Shown here piece by piece: positions 63,445 through 64,000 of a stretch of 64,000 nucleotides of DNA. This DNA comes from Bullera alba (Eukaryota > Basidiomycota > Tremellomycetes > Tremellales > Bulleraceae). The stretch covers positions 4,861,198 through 4,925,197 of the forward strand of contig BCIX01000001.1 of the NCBI GenBank assembly GCA_001600095.1, given 5' to 3'. Made by a program: the position numbers and the translations under genes. The stretch's first letter is position 1; each line of letters begins with the position of its first letter. The notes beneath the pieces were generated by a model that saw nothing but the letters and a program-made list of their open reading frames with translations, searched no databases and was not told the DNA's origin.

Positions 63445-64000
63445 TTAGATGACTTGAGCATGACCATCGTTTAGTCGCAACACCTTACCCCTGCCTTTCT
63501 TCCAGGGCACTTCGTCGTCGTAATGACTGACCACTATGACTGCCTGGTCGGGGTATCTCTGCCATTCTTCGTGCAGCACCTGACAGCATTTCGTCCATAT
63601 AGCTTCGTCCATTCCTTGACTAGGTTCGTCCAAGATGAGCAATGGCGGCTTACCCACTAACGCCCTGAGGAAGAGCAGAAGCACTTGTTGCGGTGGGGTG
63701 AAATGTGCAAAGGGTCGTCTGGATATCTCTTCCCTGCTTTGGCCGGAGTTCGTGCGCAATAGGGGGACGAACGGGTCGAGCAGTTGATGAACCCTTTCTT
63801 TCTGTTCGGCGGTGAGATTGCGCCTCGAGAAGATACCTTCGTAGCCCGTACCAATGGCCTCGCTAGCCGTCAAGCCCATTCCTCGAGGAAACGAAGCGAA
63901 TATTTCGGGCGAGGTGTGCCCGATCATGGAGCGAAGTGTGATGGTGGGTGTGGACCGCCGTGGTTTGTAAAATAAGGTGAGAGATTCAGCTGGTAACGAG
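63445..64000 (-). CDS. ABC ATPase of the YDR061W type, 5' part outside the window
   Basis: The visible part is one open exon from the right edge to a stop at 63445, about 184 residues. It reads SLPAESLTLFYKPRRSTPTI, TLRSMIGHTSPEIFASFPRG, then the degenerate signature region (EISRRPFAHFTPPQQVLLLF) where the ABC signature LSGGQ is replaced by FTPPQQ. Walker B is PPLLILDEPSQGMDEAIW, and the switch His is in AVIVVSHYDDEVPW. The RSTPTI, IGHTSPEIF and WKKGRG words are typical of the soluble, two-ATPase fungal protein YDR061W, whose role is poorly known. It has no membrane segment in the visible part. Confidence 0.85.
   Translation of the reverse strand, partial: SLPAESLTLFYKPRRSTPTITLRSMIGHTSPEIFASFPRGMGLTASEAIGTGYEGIFSRRNLTAEQKERVHQLLDPFVPLLRTNSGQSREEISRRPFAHFTPPQQVLLLFLRALVGKPPLLILDEPSQGMDEAIWTKCCQVLHEEWQRYPDQAVIVVSHYDDEVPWKKGRGKVLRLNDGHAQVI

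Overview
The window is nuclear DNA from a basidiomycete yeast, most likely of the Tremellales (Cryptococcus/Kwoniella group). The reasons are dense genes carrying many short introns (mostly 45-65 nt, GTGAGT/GTAAGT donors, CTGAC- or CTAAC-like branch sites, NCAG/TAG acceptors), and the fungal-type genes present, such as ATP sulfurylase with a C-terminal APS-kinase-like domain, Ku70 with a SAP domain, THI6 and SDA1. No rRNA, tRNA, CRISPR array or intact mobile element was seen. Exon boundaries were read by hand from splice signals, reading phase and family motifs. Where exons are listed in full, their lengths sum to a multiple of three.

Layout, left to right. 1-1292 is the 3' part of MET3. 2293-2753 is a possible small gene whose end overlaps, antisense, an NLI/CTD-type phosphatase of the Psr1 type (2725-4801, minus). 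5622-7585 (minus) is a cation diffusion facilitator with 13 predicted exons, among them exons of 1, 3 and 11 nt. 8068-8776 is glyoxalase I, convergent with KU70 (8933-11808, minus). KU70 shares a divergent promoter with a 6-phosphofructo-2-kinase/fructose-2,6-bisphosphatase (12161-14951). A DUF1772 membrane protein (16336-16842) and PEP carboxykinase (17984-19801) follow, then a degenerate RecQ-type helicase fragment (20060-21004, minus).

The middle is mostly minus strand: SDA1 (21616-24622), a DODA/LigB-type dioxygenase (24979-26192), a RING-H2 membrane protein (26703-28732), a poorly resolved small membrane-protein gene (about 30156-30530), a 1029-residue protein with an MGICCSS amino terminus and a cysteine cluster (30744-34486), and STT4 phosphatidylinositol 4-kinase (34783-42263).

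The right third holds an RRM protein (42546-43621), DNA ligase I (43718-46786, minus), a protein with four RanBP2-type zinc fingers that may be a nucleoporin (47145-50070), bifunctional THI6 (50443-52751), a full-size ABCC transporter (52905-58954, minus), an unassigned multipass membrane protein (59300-60796), a TMEM41/VTT-domain protein (61288-63288) and the 3' part of an ABC ATPase of the YDR061W type (63445-64000, minus).

Most genes are housekeeping genes with no operon-like logic. PFKFB and PEPCK both act on the glycolysis/gluconeogenesis balance and lie 3 kb apart; KU70 and LIG1 both act in DNA break repair. The most unusual signal is the exon architecture of the cation-transporter gene, where a single-nucleotide exon appears to be needed to keep the reading frame through a conserved motif.
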